Assembly (NCBI GenBank): GCA_023428545.1
Contig: JAEYXH010000016.1
Location: 88,723-152,722 of the forward strand
Length of the DNA stretch: 64,000 nucleotides
Direction: 5' to 3'
From: Bacteroidota bacterium
GTDB taxonomy: Bacteria > Bacteroidota > Bacteroidia > Bacteroidales > Prolixibacteraceae
Shown here: one piece after another, positions 1 through 9,532 of the stretch
Numbering within the stretch: the stretch's first letter is position 1
How the letters are laid out: each line of letters begins with the position of its first letter
Notes under the pieces: generated by a model
The model's input: the letters and a program-made list of their open reading frames with translations, nothing else
The model's database searches: none
What the model was told of the DNA's origin: nothing
Position numbers and translations under genes: made by a program

Positions 1-1703
1 TGTTTTTCCAGAAGTTTCCGTTTACGTGATATGTCACCACCGTAGCATTTGGCTGTAACATCCTTACGCACAGCTTTCACCGTTTCACGGGCAATGATTT
101 TTGCGCCGATGGCTGCCTGTATGGCAACATCAAATTGCTGGCGCGGGATCAATTCCCTTAATTTTTCACACATCCTGCGACCAAAGTTGTATGCATTGTC
201 GAAATGGATGAGTGTGGAAAGCGCATCGACCATCTCTCCATTCAGCAGAATGTCGAGCCTGACCAGTTTTGCTGGTTTATATCCGTGTGTGTGGTAATCA
301 AATGATGCGTATCCTCTTGAAATGCTTTTCAGTTTATCGTAAAAATCGAAGACGATTTCTCCAAGTGGCATATCAAAGATAAGTTCAGCCCTTTCGGAAG
401 TCAGATAACTTTGACTGACCATGGTCCCCCGTTTTTCCAGACAGAGTGTCATAATCGATCCGATATAGTCGGAAGTGGTGATGATATTTGCCCTGATATA
501 AGGTTCCTCAATTGTGTCGATCAGGTTTGAAGCAGGCATTCCTGAAGGGTTGTATACATCAATCAGTTCACCATCGGTCAGCATAATTTTATACGACACG
601 TTGGGAACAGTGGTGATAACATTCATGTCAAATTCGCGGTCGAGTCGCTCCTGGATAATCTCCATATGGAGCAGGCCGAGAAACCCGCAACGGAATCCAA
701 AGCCCAGGGCAGCCGATGATTCTGGCTCAAAGGTGAGTGATGCATCGTTAAGCTGCAGCTTATCCATAGCATTTCTTAGATCTTCATAATCGTCAGCATC
801 GATAGGATAAATCCCGGCAAACACCATGGGCTTGACCTCTTCGAATCCATCAATGGCAGTCTGGCAGGGCTGTTTTACATGGGTTATGGTATCACCGACC
901 TTTACTTCCTTGGCTGTTTTGATACCTGAAATAATATAACCCACATCTCCTGCCGATATGGTGTCCCTTGGTTCAAGTCCAAGCCTTAAAACACCTACCT
1001 CCTCGGCGAAATATTCCTTTTTTGTGGCGACAAACTTGACCAGGTCATTCTTCCTGATGGTGCCATTTACTATCTTGAAATAGGCAATGACGCCCCTGTA
1101 CGTATTAAAGACAGAATCGAAAATCAACGCTTGCAGGGGGGCGTCGATATCACCGACGGGAGGAGGTATTCTCTCGATAATTCTTTCAAGGATCAGTTCA
1201 ACACCCATCCCGGTTTTTCCACTAGCTTCAATGATGTCATCCCGGTCACAACCGATCAGGTCCATAATTTGTTCAGCCACATTCTCGGGCATGGCTGTTT
1301 CCATGTCCATCTTGTTCATGACCGGAATGATCTCCAGGTCATTTTCCAGGGCAAGATAAAGATTTGATATAGTTTGGGCCTGAATGCCCTGTGTTGCATC
1401 AATAATCAAAAGAGCACCCTCGCATGCTGCTATGGATCGTGATACTTCATAGCTAAAGTCAACATGGCCGGGAGTGTCAATAAGGTTCAGCTTATATTTT
1501 TCTCCCTTGTACTCGTAGTCCATCTGGATAGCATGGCTTTTAATGGTAATTCCACGTTCCTGCTCCAAATCCATGCTATCAAGGACCTGGTCATGCATGT
1601 CCCTTTCAGAAACCGTGTTTGTAAACTGCAACAGGCGGTCGGCCAGCGTGCTTTTGCCATGGTCAATATGTGCGATGATGCAGAAATTTCTGATTCTATT
1701 CAT
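1..1703 (-). CDS. lepA: Elongation factor 4 (LepA), 3' end outside window
   Basis: Membrane-associated translational GTPase that acts on stalled or mis-translocated ribosomes. Read on the minus strand, the protein begins [19 protein letters not shown], giving the G1 P-loop at about residues 11-18. The ERGIT switch follows, then NKMD for guanine recognition, and near the window edge the LepA-specific C-terminal stretch [17 protein letters not shown]. That motif separates LepA from EF-G and TypA. About 567 codons are present of a family length near 600, so only roughly 30 residues are missing past position 1. The ATG at 1703 is the natural start because it sits just before the conserved N-terminus, and a good -7 element lies about 35 bases upstream. 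No frameshift is seen. Identity is very secure. Confidence 0.97.
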   Translation of the reverse strand, partial: MNRIRNFCIIAHIDHGKSTLADRLLQFTNTVSERDMHDQVLDSMDLEQERGITIKSHAIQMDYEYKGEKYKLNLIDTPGHVDFSYEVSRSIAACEGALLIIDATQGIQAQTISNLYLALENDLEIIPVMNKMDMETAMPENVAEQIMDLIGCDRDDIIEASGKTGMGVELILERIIERIPPPVGDIDAPLQALIFDSVFNTYRGVIAYFKIVNGTIRKNDLVKFVATKKEYFAEEVGVLRLGLEPRDTISAGDVGYIISGIKTAKEVKVGDTITHVKQPCQTAIDGFEEVKPMVFAGIYPIDADDYEDLRNAMDKLQLNDASLTFEPESSAALGFGFRCGFLGLLHMEIIQERLDREFDMNVITTVPNVSYKIMLTDGELIDVYNPSGMPASNLIDTIEEPYIRANIITTSDYIGSIMTLCLEKRGTMVSQSYLTSERAELIFDMPLGEIVFDFYDKLKSISRGYASFDYHTHGYKPAKLVRLDILLNGEMVDALSTLIHFDNAYNFGRRMCEKLRELIPRQQFDVAIQAAIGAKIIARETVKAVRKDVTAKCYGGDISRKRKLLEK

Positions 1704-1736
1704 TTGTTGTTTTTATGGACTTTGCAAAATTCTGCG

Positions 1737-1744
1737 CAAATATA
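1737..1744 (-). promoter_or_regulatory. Probable lepA promoter -7 element
   Basis: On the minus strand these bases read TATATTTG, a perfect match to the Bacteroidota -7 consensus TAnnTTTG. They lie about 35 bases upstream of the lepA ATG. A clear -33 TTTG at the usual spacing is not obvious. The call rests on motif and position only. Confidence 0.55.
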
Positions 1745-2268
1745 TTCAATTTTTAGAACCCTCATTGAAATTGGCATGATCAGGAGGAAGATATTAACCT
1801 GATATATGATCACTTACAGTTTGTTGACATTCATAAAAAAACTGTCATTCAGACATGACAATCTTTGATGTAAAAAGTTTCCTGCAGTTCTGACATGCCT
1901 GACAAAGAATTATATATGAAACATTCAGTCATGTTTTTCGTAAACAAAAATACTTTTGGATATAAGATAAATGAATCTTTTTTTGATAGTCGTTCTTATC
2001 ATTTTGATATCCCGATGTGGCATCCCCACCAATTTTCGAAACAAGGATGTATGGGATTCACATCTTTTTTAGTTGTTTTCATGATTTTTGGTAGAAGTGA
2101 TTTATTTTGGCATAGTGTTTGTAAAACATTTAATACGAACAACGAAGATTGCTTCAAAGCCATGAAAACAATTTAAATAATTAGTTGTTTGATAGATAGA
2201 AAATAATTTTGACTTCATCAGCCCAGTGCTGTTTTTTCATAAGTTTGGTTTAGTTAGGTTTAGTTGGA
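1745..2268. other. AT-rich intergenic stretch with no supported gene
   Basis: About 520 bases between the lepA promoter and a strong terminator. It is clearly more AT-rich than the flanking genes. A 93-codon open frame at 1895-2176 on the plus strand has no recognisable domain, is rich in Phe, Lys and Asn as expected from AT-rich noncoding DNA, and is not accepted as a gene. Because a strong rightward terminator closes the stretch, a short untranslated transcript is possible. No known RNA family was recognised. Confidence 0.5.
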
Positions 2269-2297
2269 CCCCGGCGCAGAGGCGCCGGGGTTTTTTT
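2269..2297 (+). terminator. Strong intrinsic terminator
   Basis: A perfect 9-bp GC-only stem (CCCCGGCGC pairing with GCGCCGGGG) around a 4-base AGAG loop is followed directly by seven T. This is a textbook rho-independent terminator for plus-strand transcription. No convincing plus-strand gene lies upstream inside the window, so the transcript it ends is unknown. Confidence 0.9.
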
Positions 2298-2388
2298 ATG
2301 CAAATTTGAAAGTATTTACCATTCGATTGCAGATCATGGCAGGATCACGTATTTTCGTAGCGTTTTGGCCTCTTTGATCGATTTGCCC

Positions 2389-4797
2389 ATGTTTTTCAAG
2401 TCACAGAAAGTTTTTTGGATTATTCCGTTTTTATTGCTGTCAAGCCTGTTGTCCAGATCACAGGTAATAACGGTTTTGGAATCTGGTGTTGGCGATCCAT
2501 TGGAGGGTGTATTGGTCAGACAGAGAAATCTGATGTTTGTCACTGATATGAATGGTGTTTCTGAATTGGAGAATATATCCAGGGATGCACACCTGGTCTT
2601 TTACCATAACGCCTTTGAAACAGAGTCAAAGACCTTTGCGGAAATTGAACAAGACTCAAACCGAATATATTTGACCCGGAAATTGGTCAGCATCGACGAA
2701 ATTGTCATTTCCGGAAACCGAAGGAGCCAGGTACGATCTGAGTCAATTTCACGGATTCATGTCCTGAATGCTGACCAGGTATGGAAATATCAACCACAGA
2801 CATCAGCCGACCTGGCAGGTCTTGATGGAGAGGTTTTTATTCAAAAGAGCCAGCAAGGTGGTGGAAGTCCAATGATACGAGGTTTTTCGGCAAACAGGTT
2901 GTTGCTGGTTGTTGACGGAGTCAGGATGAACAATGCAACCTTCAGAAGTGGAAACTTGCAGAATATTGTATCCATAGATCCTAATATGGTGGAAACTACC
3001 GAAGTGATTCCCGGACCAGGATCGGTTATTTACGGTTCGGATGCCATTGGAGGGGTTTTGAGCTTTAATACATACAAGCCAGGTGTTTCCGGCTTAAGCA
3101 GTTTGCAAATCAAACCCTTTATGTCGGTCAGGTATTCTTCGGCGGCCGGGGAGAAAACATTGCACGGGCGGATGATTGCCACTAAGGGAAAGTGGGGATC
3201 ATTGTTGTCGGTCACATATTCTGATTTCGACCATCTTAGGATGGGTAAAAATGGTCCGGAAGACTACCTTCGATCCTGGTATACTGAAGGGGGAAATTTC
3301 GATGGTGTTGATGAGGTCATGGTCAATCCTGATCCTCAAGTACAGAGAAATACTGCCTACAGCCAATTGAACCTTATGGCCAAATTGAGGTACCGGCCGA
3401 ATTCAAAGCTGGATGTTTCATTCGGAGCCATACACAGTGCCACCGGGAATGTTCCCCGCTACGACAGACTCATTGTCATGAAAAATAGCCTTCCCAGATA
3501 TGGAGAGTGGTACTATGGGCCCCAGGAATGGAATCTTTACTCGGTTCAAACCGGATGGTATCCTGAAAATCAATGGTTCGACAGGTTAAGTTTCCTGGCA
3601 GGATTCCAAAGATTCAGGGAGAGCCGTCACGACCGTAACTGGAACGATCCGATAATCTTTCACAGATCGGAGCGTGTCGGTGTAGGTAGCTTAAACCTTG
3701 ATTTTGAGAAAAACCTGTCGGATAAGAATTTTCTGTCCTACGGCTTTGAGGTGTCAGCCAATAAGGTCAATTCAAACGGAGAATCAGAGAATCGGATTTC
3801 AGGAGTAAAAATCCCTGTGGCACCGCGATATCCCGATGGGTCAGTCTATGAAACCTATGCAGCATACGTGTCAGGAGAATTTAGAAGGAAGGACCTTAGA
3901 TTTTCAGGTGGTTTACGGTTAACCCTGACCCATCTGAAGGGTAGTTTTGAGTCAGGTCTTTATGAGTTTCCTTTCAAAGGTTTTGAAATGACCCATCCGG
4001 CATTGGCCGGTAATGCTGGTATGCTCTGGACCCCGACAGCATCATGGCAAGTCACGGTGAATGGCTCAACCGGATTCAGGAGTCCTAACATTGATGATAT
4101 TGGAAAAGTATTTGACTCGGAGCCTGGCAATGTTGTGGTTCCAAATCCTGAACTAAACCCAGAAATAGTTTATAACCTCGAAGTAGGGGCGACTTGGGTG
4201 AGCGGAAACAAATCTCAAATCGAACTCAATATTTTCAGGACTTGGCTCGATAATGCCATGGTACGAAGGCCATTTCTTTTCGAAGGCAAAGATACCATTC
4301 CGTACAATGGAGTGCCCAGTAAGGTCGAAGCCCTTGTAAATACAGACCATGCAAACCTTTATGGAGCAAGCATTTCCTTTAATGTCAATCTGTTACCCGG
4401 ACTTATATTTAAGCAACAATTGACAATCATGGATGGTGAAGATTCTGACGGACTTCCGCTCCGGCATATTCCTCCTGCTTTTGGGACAACCGGGCTGGTA
4501 TATGAGAAGGGCAGGTGGTATGCACGGTTCAATATGCAATATAACGGCCCTGTTTCCAATGACAGACTTGCAGCTGACGAGAAAGACAAGCCTTATTTAT
4601 ATGTTCCCGACAAGGAAGGGTTACCTTATTCTCCGGCCTGGATGACAATGAACTTAGCTTCCAGTTACAGGCTTTCACAGAACCTGGTTATATCGTTGGG
4701 TGTCGACAATCTTCTTGATAAGAGATTTAGGCCCTATTCTTCAGGTGTTGTTTCAGCCGGGCAGAATTGGGTACTTTCAGCCGTGATTGAACTTTAA
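2389..4797 (+). CDS. TonB-dependent outer-membrane receptor, haem/haemoglobin-receptor-like
   Basis: Predicted outer-membrane beta-barrel importing a large iron or porphyrin ligand with TonB energy. The 802-residue product starts with a signal peptide (MFFKSQKVFWIIPFLLLSSL). A short carboxypeptidase-regulatory-like region follows, then a plug domain around residues 95-210 containing SPMIRGFSANRLLLVVDGVR and GSVIYGSDAIGGV, then a barrel ending in an aromatic-rich strand. The plug signature NRLLLVVDGVRMNNATFRSGN resembles HmuR/HemR-type haem receptors of the phylum. The ATG at 2389 is preferred over an in-frame TTG at 2365, because the signal peptide begins there and a near-consensus -7 element (TATTTTCG, 2350-2357) sits between. 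It lies near a haem-synthesis operon, which fits, but the ligand is inferred rather than proved. Confidence 0.88.
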   Translation: MFFKSQKVFWIIPFLLLSSLLSRSQVITVLESGVGDPLEGVLVRQRNLMFVTDMNGVSELENISRDAHLVFYHNAFETESKTFAEIEQDSNRIYLTRKLVSIDEIVISGNRRSQVRSESISRIHVLNADQVWKYQPQTSADLAGLDGEVFIQKSQQGGGSPMIRGFSANRLLLVVDGVRMNNATFRSGNLQNIVSIDPNMVETTEVIPGPGSVIYGSDAIGGVLSFNTYKPGVSGLSSLQIKPFMSVRYSSAAGEKTLHGRMIATKGKWGSLLSVTYSDFDHLRMGKNGPEDYLRSWYTEGGNFDGVDEVMVNPDPQVQRNTAYSQLNLMAKLRYRPNSKLDVSFGAIHSATGNVPRYDRLIVMKNSLPRYGEWYYGPQEWNLYSVQTGWYPENQWFDRLSFLAGFQRFRESRHDRNWNDPIIFHRSERVGVGSLNLDFEKNLSDKNFLSYGFEVSANKVNSNGESENRISGVKIPVAPRYPDGSVYETYAAYVSGEFRRKDLRFSGGLRLTLTHLKGSFESGLYEFPFKGFEMTHPALAGNAGMLWTPTASWQVTVNGSTGFRSPNIDDIGKVFDSEPGNVVVPNPELNPEIVYNLEVGATWVSGNKSQIELNIFRTWLDNAMVRRPFLFEGKDTIPYNGVPSKVEALVNTDHANLYGASISFNVNLLPGLIFKQQLTIMDGEDSDGLPLRHIPPAFGTTGLVYEKGRWYARFNMQYNGPVSNDRLAADEKDKPYLYVPDKEGLPYSPAWMTMNLASSYRLSQNLVISLGVDNLLDKRFRPYSSGVVSAGQNWVLSAVIEL

Positions 4798-4919
4798 GGA
4801 TTCATGCCCGGAATCTTTATAATGCAGATCTGGGTCGCAAATTTCCACCAATTCAAATTTTGTTGGAATTCATGACCTTAGGATGGGCGAAATTGTCTAA
4901 TTTTATATAAAAATGACCC

Positions 4920-5384
4920 ATGATCGAGAATATCCGGCTGGGTAAAACCTTTGGGCCTCAACTCTCTTTTTCAGGATGGATTCTTTTAATTTTTGGAGCT
5001 TTCTTTATAACTGATGTTATGGGAATGTTACTGGTGGTGCTTGGGTTGTTTTTGGGATCCATGACTGATGGTGTTTTGATTGATTTCGATCAAAGGAGGA
5101 TCAAAAGATATTCGTCACCATTTGGATTCAATTTGCCTGGTCGTTGGGAAGAAATTGAACAACATTCAGGCTTGGTCGTAATCCCATTTCGTAAAGAGTA
5201 CGCAGTGCTGAGTCGTTCAAACCTGAGAAATGCCACTGTCATTTCAGATTACAGGATTTTTTTGACCAGCCACAACCAAAAGCCACGGTATCCAATTAAA
5301 GCTTGTGTAACCAAGGAGGATGCCATTTCAGAGGCGGACAGGTTTTCTGGATTGCTGCACATTCCCGTCATGAAAATTGCATAG
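4920..5384 (+). CDS. Small membrane protein with two N-terminal helices
   Basis: Not recognised as a named family. The 154-residue product has two closely spaced hydrophobic segments (about residues 15-34 and 36-48), then a roughly 100-residue soluble part with alternating beta-type hydrophobicity (DGVLIDFDQRRIKRY, LVVIPFRKEYAVLS, RIFLTSH). This arrangement resembles bacterial PH-like membrane-anchored proteins, but the similarity is only topological. It lies 122 bases after the TonB receptor and 35 bases before the beta-propeller gene in the same direction, so co-transcription is plausible. Codon use resembles its neighbours, so it is probably a real gene. Confidence 0.65.
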   Translation: MIENIRLGKTFGPQLSFSGWILLIFGAFFITDVMGMLLVVLGLFLGSMTDGVLIDFDQRRIKRYSSPFGFNLPGRWEEIEQHSGLVVIPFRKEYAVLSRSNLRNATVISDYRIFLTSHNQKPRYPIKACVTKEDAISEADRFSGLLHIPVMKIA

Positions 5385-5419
5385 GTACTTTAGAAGAACC
5401 ATTAACCAAATAATATCCG

Positions 5420-6646
5420 ATGAAAACAACATTCTTTTTTGCCATAATAGGGCTATTTGTTTCAATTAGCAGTGCTATTTACGCACAAGACAACAGGGAT
5501 TGTAATGGATGGAGGGGGCCTGAAAGGAATGGCCGGGTAACTGGATTTGACATTCCTGATTCGTGGCCAGGCCAGTTGAACAAGACATGGCAGGTGTCTG
5601 TTGGCCTTGGTGATGCTTCCCCGGTTTTGTTCAAGGGGAAAATATATTTGCACACCCTAAAAAACGAGACAGAGGTAGCTCTTTGTATCGATGCGAATTC
5701 TGGAAGGATTATCTGGGAAGAGATCAATAATCCGGCCCCTGAAGTTACGGGAGGTGCTGCGAGTCATCCCGGTCCCAGAAGTACCCCGGCAATTGCCGGT
5801 GGCCTGGTTTATAACCTTGGAGCCGGAGGGCATTTCACCTGCAGGGATGCACTGACTGGATCATTGGTATGGAGAAATGATGAGTATAAGGATGAGGTAC
5901 CACAGTTTTTTGTATCATGTTCCCCATTGGTTGTCGATAACAAGGTCATCGTACACCTGGGGGGAAAGGAAAAGGGAACAGTTGTCGCTTTTTCAGCATC
6001 AGACGGATCGATAATTTGGGAACTAAAGGGTGAATCGAGTACCTATTCCTCTCCAATACTGATGCAAAACCAAGACAACCTATTGGTTGTGCAGGGCGAA
6101 ACCGACTTGTTGGGAATATCATTGGACAAGGGAGAATTACTTTGGAAATATTCAACACCGACAAGTCAACGTTTTTATAACTCGTCAACCCCTGTCATTC
6201 AAGGGAATTCTATTTATATTGCTGGTCAGGGTTCAGGAACGAGAGCTCTCGTAATAGAGAAACAAGGCAACACTTTTGGGGTGACTGAACTATGGAATAA
6301 TCCGGAAATCGGGGTATCTTTTAATACGCCTGTATTGAAGGATGGTTTCCTTTATGCAAACGAGGCACGCTTTGGAAATATCTTCTGTGTTAATGCACAA
6401 TCAGGAACACTTGCCTGGATTGATACCACCAAGCATAACCGGTTTGCCTCGGTCCAGGATCTGGAAACCGTGCTGGCCACTTTGCCTGCTACGGGACAAC
6501 TGATCTTTTACAAACCGGATCCGTCAATGTATAAGGAAATAATCGCTTATAAGGTAGCAGAAACTGAAGTTTATGCACATCCTGTTTTTTCTGGCAGAAG
6601 AGTATTCGTAAAGGATAAGGAGTACCTGACCTGTTGGGAGTTTTGA
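5420..6646 (+). CDS. Secreted PQQ-like beta-propeller protein
   Basis: Predicted periplasmic or surface beta-propeller with a signal peptide (FAIIGLFVSISSAIYAQ, residues 5-21). The WRGPERNGRV motif near residue 31 is typical of PQQ-like repeat proteins that follow a signal sequence. Repeats of the kind 'ALCIDANSGRIIWE', 'RDALTGSLVWRND', 'FSASDGSIIWELKGE', 'GISLDKGELLWKYS' and 'FCVNAQSGTLAWID' recur about every 50 residues, giving at least six to seven blades. No quinoprotein dehydrogenase active-site residues were identified, so this is likely a scaffold or binding protein rather than an enzyme. It sits between two TonB receptors. Confidence 0.82.
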   Translation: MKTTFFFAIIGLFVSISSAIYAQDNRDCNGWRGPERNGRVTGFDIPDSWPGQLNKTWQVSVGLGDASPVLFKGKIYLHTLKNETEVALCIDANSGRIIWEEINNPAPEVTGGAASHPGPRSTPAIAGGLVYNLGAGGHFTCRDALTGSLVWRNDEYKDEVPQFFVSCSPLVVDNKVIVHLGGKEKGTVVAFSASDGSIIWELKGESSTYSSPILMQNQDNLLVVQGETDLLGISLDKGELLWKYSTPTSQRFYNSSTPVIQGNSIYIAGQGSGTRALVIEKQGNTFGVTELWNNPEIGVSFNTPVLKDGFLYANEARFGNIFCVNAQSGTLAWIDTTKHNRFASVQDLETVLATLPATGQLIFYKPDPSMYKEIIAYKVAETEVYAHPVFSGRRVFVKDKEYLTCWEF

Positions 6647-6973
6647 TTTGCATGTTTCGTTGTTTTACTACTATCCGTTATTTCCTGATGCCATTTTAGG
6701 AAGCTGTTGCCTTGAAAAAACTTTGATTTTCAATTAACCATCATAACTTTTCCTTCAGATGGCCGTTCTAAAGAAACTATGTTGATAGTTCTATTGGATT
6801 GGCAATTCCCATTCGCTTGGGTTATATTTTGCATCAGGGCGATATACACTGCTTCATGTTGTGGAAGAAGACCATTGTATAGCTGCGTCTGATGAGGCCT
6901 CCCCTAGGACTTCATTGTTTAATGATATTGGCAAAATTGGCGGATATGAGCCCGGAATGAAGAATATGCAAAT
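6647..6973. other. Intergenic stretch upstream of a TonB receptor, nothing recognised
   Basis: 327 bases with no credible open frame on either strand. I looked for riboswitch-like conserved cores that commonly precede TonB receptors, such as cobalamin or TPP, and did not recognise one. A near-consensus -7-like run TATATTTTG lies around 6823-6831, too far from the ATG at 6974 to be a confident promoter call. Confidence 0.5.
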
Positions 6974-9532
6974 ATGAGAATACTTATTTTCCTATTGGTT
7001 ACCTTGTTGGCAGCTGGTACAATTGATGCCCAACCCAGGCGAGGCGGCAAGGTAAAGCGAAAGTACCGCCAGGTGGATGCAGTTAGGCAGGATCTTCCGG
7101 AGGTATTTGTCCACGGTAGGGTACTGAATCAGGATAGGATGCCACTCGTCGGTGCAACTGTTACTGTGCCGGGAATGAGACTTGGCGTGCACACCAATGG
7201 CGAGGGACGTTATTTCCTGCGTGGACTGCCAACCGGCAAAGTATCAATCATGGTTTCCTATACGGGTTACAAAACAAAAATCATCGATTATTATCTACAG
7301 GAGGGGAATAATGATGTATATTTTACCCTCGACGAGGATAGGGTCGCCCTGGAGGCTGCGCCTGTTACCCTTCAGGTTTTGGAACAACACTTGCTGGAAA
7401 TTCCCGCATCCGCAACAACATTCAGTAAAACTTTCACGGAACGCAACAATTTTCGTCAGTTAACCGATTACCTTCAGTTTGTACCAGGGGTGGTTGCAAT
7501 TGGTGCCGAGCTGGTACAGCCTTTTTATTCAGTCAGGGGGATTCACGGGAATGGATTTAGTCCCGAAAATTCGCCGGCAATGGCTTTTCGGATGAACAAT
7601 GTTCCCATAAACAGGGGTATATGGATGCCAACACGCCTGTATGATATGGAACGGGTTGAAGTGATGAACGGACCTGCTGGAACGCTCTATGGAGCTGATG
7701 CATTTATGGGGGTGGTTAACATGGTTACCCGAAAGCCTGAATCTGGTTTTTCAGGTTTCGCTTCAGCATCATACGGGTCTTTTGGTGGGAGAGAGGCTGA
7801 GGGTGCCTTGAATATACCCATATACAAGAATTTTGTAATTGCACGTGCATCAGGGGTTTATTATCGCCAGGACGGCTATGTTGAAAATATTTCCGGCGAA
7901 AACCTGAACGGGGCAAATATGGCGGCTGGCCGAGTAATGCTCAGGATCATTCCTTATTACAGAACACAAATAGATCTCGAGTTTAATTACCAGAACGACC
8001 GACATTCGGGAGTTGCCTGGGTAAGCAAAAATATTCCCGGTACAGACATCGAAAATGATATTTTCAATACACCAGTTTCGACTGATTGGGGTGATTTTCC
8101 CGGGACCCAAAGAGAGGCAATGGGCGGCTCATTGCAATTGAGACATTATAAAAATGAAAATAATTATCTCACTACCATAAGTTCATGGTCGAATGGGAAG
8201 ATGAATTTAAACCGTGACGGAGATGGCCTTCCGATTCCGGTTATTGGCACTTCGGAGAGTCAAAACGTGAAACAACTTATTCAGGAGGTTCGGTATAGTT
8301 TTTCACGCCGGAGCAGGACAAATGGAATTGTTGGAATAAAATACCTTAATGAAGAGCTTGATCATTCGCTGGATAAGCAGTTTAATGAGCAATATTTAGG
8401 TCGGCTATTTATGAATCAGCCAATCATTGGGGTTGATGGAACATTTTCACCACTTATCGCATTGCCGAATGATTCAACCCTGGGAATCCTTTCAGGAGCT
8501 ACATTGCCGATCAATCATGGTGAGGGGACTAATTACCTTTCTTCGTTTCAGTCAGTGGAATTGTATGCTGATGCAGCATTTAGAATCAGGCCCAGGCTTA
8601 CCTTTACTGCAGGCTTACGTGGCACTGCAGGCATGTTGAAAGTTTCGGGTGATGCATATATTTCAGGTGGAGAGCCATCGGTTATCGGCAAAATTGGTCC
8701 GAATAGACCTGGTTTGGAATATAAATCAGGAAGCAGGCCTGAAGTTACCAGGAGATTTATCTCTCCCTCTTTGAGAGTTGGCCTGAAGCATGATTTCAAC
8801 AGTGTATCCAATGTTTTTCTCGGTTATTCTTACAATAAACGGTTACCGGTTGTAAGGTTTGAAAGCTCAGGTTTTCCCAATAAGCCTGTTGCTGAAAAGA
8901 TTCAAAGCATGGAGGCTGGATTCAAGGTTTCGGTTCTGCACCGATTTTGGATTGATGCCACATTTTTCTACCAGATGTATGGTGACTTCAATGCGATTGT
9001 GATGGATACAACCTTGAACATGGCTGTTACAAAAGATACTGGAAAGTCAACAGGTTACGGAACAGAGTTGAAGTTAAAGGCCGCTATACTTAAGGGACTT
9101 GATTTTTTCGGGAATTACTCCTACCTGAATTCAACGGTTGGAGAAAAGGATCGAAATGGCGACATCCAAATACTGCAAGGACATCAGTTTGGTTATGCGC
9201 CTAAACATGCTTTTGATGCGGGAATATGGGGACGAATCAACCTTGCACACGATATCCTGGTTTTTATGAATCCCGCTTATTCATGGAACAGTGGGTATTG
9301 GTTTGATGAGGCAAACATTCAGGGCTTCAACCAGGATAGTTATGGCATTTTCAATGTTGTGGCAGGCGTAGAATTGAGCCAACCTTCCATTGTTGTTTCA
9401 GCTTCGGCATACAATATATTGAATGATAGGTATGTGAAAAGTGTTGACCGAAGCAATGAATATTTTGGGTTTGTTACCTATGTGCCTGGTTCACCAAGAA
9501 TACTGGGATTAAAAATTAAATGGAATTTTTAA
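6974..9532 (+). CDS. TonB-dependent receptor with carboxypeptidase-regulatory-like N-terminal domain
   Basis: Outer-membrane transporter of 852 residues. A signal peptide ends near AGTIDAQ (residue 20) and is followed by a very basic segment (PRRGGKVKRKYRQ). A carboxypeptidase-D-regulatory-like domain spans about residues 45-130 (VHGRVLNQDRMPLVGATV, FLRGLPTGKVSIMVSYTGY). The plug runs about 135-245, with YSVRGIHGNGF and LYDMERVEVMNGPAGTLYGADAFMGVVNMVTRKPE. The rest is barrel and ends LGLKIKWNF, a typical terminal strand. The 3' end overlaps the 3' end of convergent hemH by four bases. The ligand is unknown; iron or porphyrin is inferred from context. The basic stretch before the regulatory domain is unusual. 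Confidence 0.9.
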   Translation: MRILIFLLVTLLAAGTIDAQPRRGGKVKRKYRQVDAVRQDLPEVFVHGRVLNQDRMPLVGATVTVPGMRLGVHTNGEGRYFLRGLPTGKVSIMVSYTGYKTKIIDYYLQEGNNDVYFTLDEDRVALEAAPVTLQVLEQHLLEIPASATTFSKTFTERNNFRQLTDYLQFVPGVVAIGAELVQPFYSVRGIHGNGFSPENSPAMAFRMNNVPINRGIWMPTRLYDMERVEVMNGPAGTLYGADAFMGVVNMVTRKPESGFSGFASASYGSFGGREAEGALNIPIYKNFVIARASGVYYRQDGYVENISGENLNGANMAAGRVMLRIIPYYRTQIDLEFNYQNDRHSGVAWVSKNIPGTDIENDIFNTPVSTDWGDFPGTQREAMGGSLQLRHYKNENNYLTTISSWSNGKMNLNRDGDGLPIPVIGTSESQNVKQLIQEVRYSFSRRSRTNGIVGIKYLNEELDHSLDKQFNEQYLGRLFMNQPIIGVDGTFSPLIALPNDSTLGILSGATLPINHGEGTNYLSSFQSVELYADAAFRIRPRLTFTAGLRGTAGMLKVSGDAYISGGEPSVIGKIGPNRPGLEYKSGSRPEVTRRFISPSLRVGLKHDFNSVSNVFLGYSYNKRLPVVRFESSGFPNKPVAEKIQSMEAGFKVSVLHRFWIDATFFYQMYGDFNAIVMDTTLNMAVTKDTGKSTGYGTELKLKAAILKGLDFFGNYSYLNSTVGEKDRNGDIQILQGHQFGYAPKHAFDAGIWGRINLAHDILVFMNPAYSWNSGYWFDEANIQGFNQDSYGIFNVVAGVELSQPSIVVSASAYNILNDRYVKSVDRSNEYFGFVTYVPGSPRILGLKIKWNF

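Noticed and set aside
1895..2176. 93-codon open frame on the plus strand before the orphan terminator
   Set aside because: Composition is that of AT-rich noncoding DNA, no domain or signal is visible, and the Phe/Lys/Asn-rich sequence shows no conserved pattern.
2269..2297. Known small RNA (6S, SRP or tmRNA) ending at the terminator
   Set aside because: No conserved core of these RNAs (for example the SRP GGUCAGG-type loop or a tRNA-like end) was found upstream.
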